DNA from: Henriciella sp.
Lineage (GTDB): Bacteria; Pseudomonadota; Alphaproteobacteria; Caulobacterales; Hyphomonadaceae
Reading direction: 5' to 3'
Assembly: GCA_013213785.1 (NCBI GenBank)
Contig: JABSPZ010000023.1
Coordinates: forward strand, 1 to 35,042
Length of the DNA stretch: 35,042 bases
Below are positions 34,754 through 35,042 of the stretch, piece after piece. Every line of letters begins with the position of its first letter. The stretch's first letter is position 1. The notes below the pieces were generated by a model, which saw only the letters and a list, made by a program, of their open reading frames with translations, was not told the DNA's origin and searched no databases. A program made the position numbers and the translations under genes.

Positions 34754-34782
34754 TTGACCCGGCAAAGGCACTCAACTACATG
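34754..34782 (+). promoter_or_regulatory. Candidate promoter of tRNA-Lys
   Basis: TTGACC (34754-34759), a 17-bp spacer and TACATG (34777-34782), ending 12 bp before the tRNA. The -35 is good. The -10 is weak. Confidence 0.5.
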
Positions 34783-34794
34783 GGCCGTTCGGAT

Positions 34795-34870
34795 GCGCCC
34801 ATAGCTCAGTTGGTAGAGCAACTGACTTTTAATCAGTAGGTCACAGGTTCGAATCCTGTTGGGCGTACCA
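34795..34870 (+). tRNA. tRNA-Lys (anticodon TTT)
   Basis: 76 nt with encoded CCA. The acceptor GCGCCCA pairs with TGGGCGT (first pair G-U), the D-arm is GCTCAGTTGGTAGAGC, the anticodon stem ACTGA/TCAGT has loop CTTTTAA giving TTT, and the T-arm ACAGG-TTCGAAT-CCTGT is canonical. The 3' end of tRNA genes is a common integration site, and repeats follow at once. Confidence 0.97.
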
Positions 34871-34929
34871 ATCTTTTCAATGTGTTAGTGATGATCGAGT
34901 CAATTGGCTCGGTCTTATCGTCTGAAAAA

Positions 34930-34948
34930 CGTGCCATATTCGTGCCAT
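34930..34948. repeat. Direct repeats CGTGCCAT downstream of tRNA-Lys
   Basis: CGTGCCAT occurs at 34930-34937 and 34941-34948, 11 bp apart. Short phased repeats of this kind next to a tRNA 3' end are found at tyrosine-integrase arm sites or as remains of an integrase 3' end. No integrase gene is present in the window, so the link is inferential. Confidence 0.35.
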
Positions 34949-34965
34949 TCGATTGTAGAAATTGA

Positions 34966-34990
34966 AATGTCCGCTTTCGGCGTCAAAGCA
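34966..34990. repeat. Short interspersed-repeat-like sequence
   Basis: AATGTCCGCTTTCGG (34966-34980) followed by CGTCAAAGCA. On the minus strand this reads ALTPKADIS, the kind of peptide produced by a widespread non-coding repeat in alphaproteobacterial genomes. A weaker second half, GGCGGACTGTT, follows at about 35000. It probably marks non-coding sequence to the right edge. Confidence 0.45.
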
Positions 34991-35042
34991 TGGGTAATCG
35001 GGCGGACTGTTAGCCAGTCGAGCTCCTGATAGGTTCGCAGCA

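Noticed and set aside
34915-35042. Minus-strand open frame at the right edge as an integrase C-terminus
   Set aside because: It is too short and overlaps repeat-like sequence. A competing frame is also open, so it is kept only as a hint of an island boundary.

Overview
The window looks like a chromosomal segment of an alphaproteobacterium, most likely a marine Hyphomonadaceae/Maricaulales-type bacterium. This is inferred from an aa3 oxidase cluster ordered coxB-coxA-ctaB-coxF-like-ctaG(cox11)-coxC-surf1, a neighbouring thrC, a TonB2/TtpC-type energy-transduction operon, an arginine succinyltransferase (AST) operon, and moderate GC content. No sequence search was run, so the taxonomy is an inference. 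Most of the window is core chromosome. No intact mobile element or CRISPR array is visible.

Layout. 1-2.8 kb: the 3' end of a POT-type peptide transporter, a small anchorless TonB-C-terminal-domain protein, tldD and a TPR protein. 2.9-9.2 kb: cytochrome c oxidase subunits II, I and III, haem-O synthase, Cox11 and SURF1, with hairpins after coxA and coxC. 9.2-11.6 kb: thrC and an overlapping EAL-domain gene. 17.8-11.6 kb (minus strand): a 49-residue membrane microprotein (too short for the usual ORF cut-off), then waaA-lpxK-lpxL for Kdo-lipid A synthesis, a DUF4345 membrane protein, rluB and a cytochrome P450. 17.9-20.5 kb: an Hpt phosphotransfer protein convergent with chorismate mutase, and sppA. 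20.7 kb: tRNA-Gln(TTG).

21.2-27.7 kb is the most distinctive region. It is a TonB2-like operon: DUF3450, a TtpC-like MotA/TolQ/ExbB protein, ExbB, two tandem ExbDs and TonB. A strong terminator follows. Then comes a second TonB with its own promoter, overlapped by a 33-nt nested dyad, and then a TPR lipid- or periplasm-exported partner protein. The two TonBs and the anchorless TonB-like protein at 353-769 all carry the same C-x18-C pair in the TonB C-terminal domain, which suggests a disulfide-stapled TonB subfamily.

27.8-34.1 kb: an AST arginine-catabolism operon in which an M20 hydrolase stands where astE might be expected (hydrolase-astA-astD-astB). A REP-like inverted repeat lies between astD and astB. 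Then follows tgt, which has lost two of its three zinc-binding cysteines. 34.1-35.0 kb: a lipoprotein, tRNA-Lys(TTT), and a short tract after the tRNA with direct repeats and interspersed-repeat sequence. All four convergent gene pairs in the window overlap at their 3' ends, three of them through interleaved stop codons in a 4-nt YTAR box.
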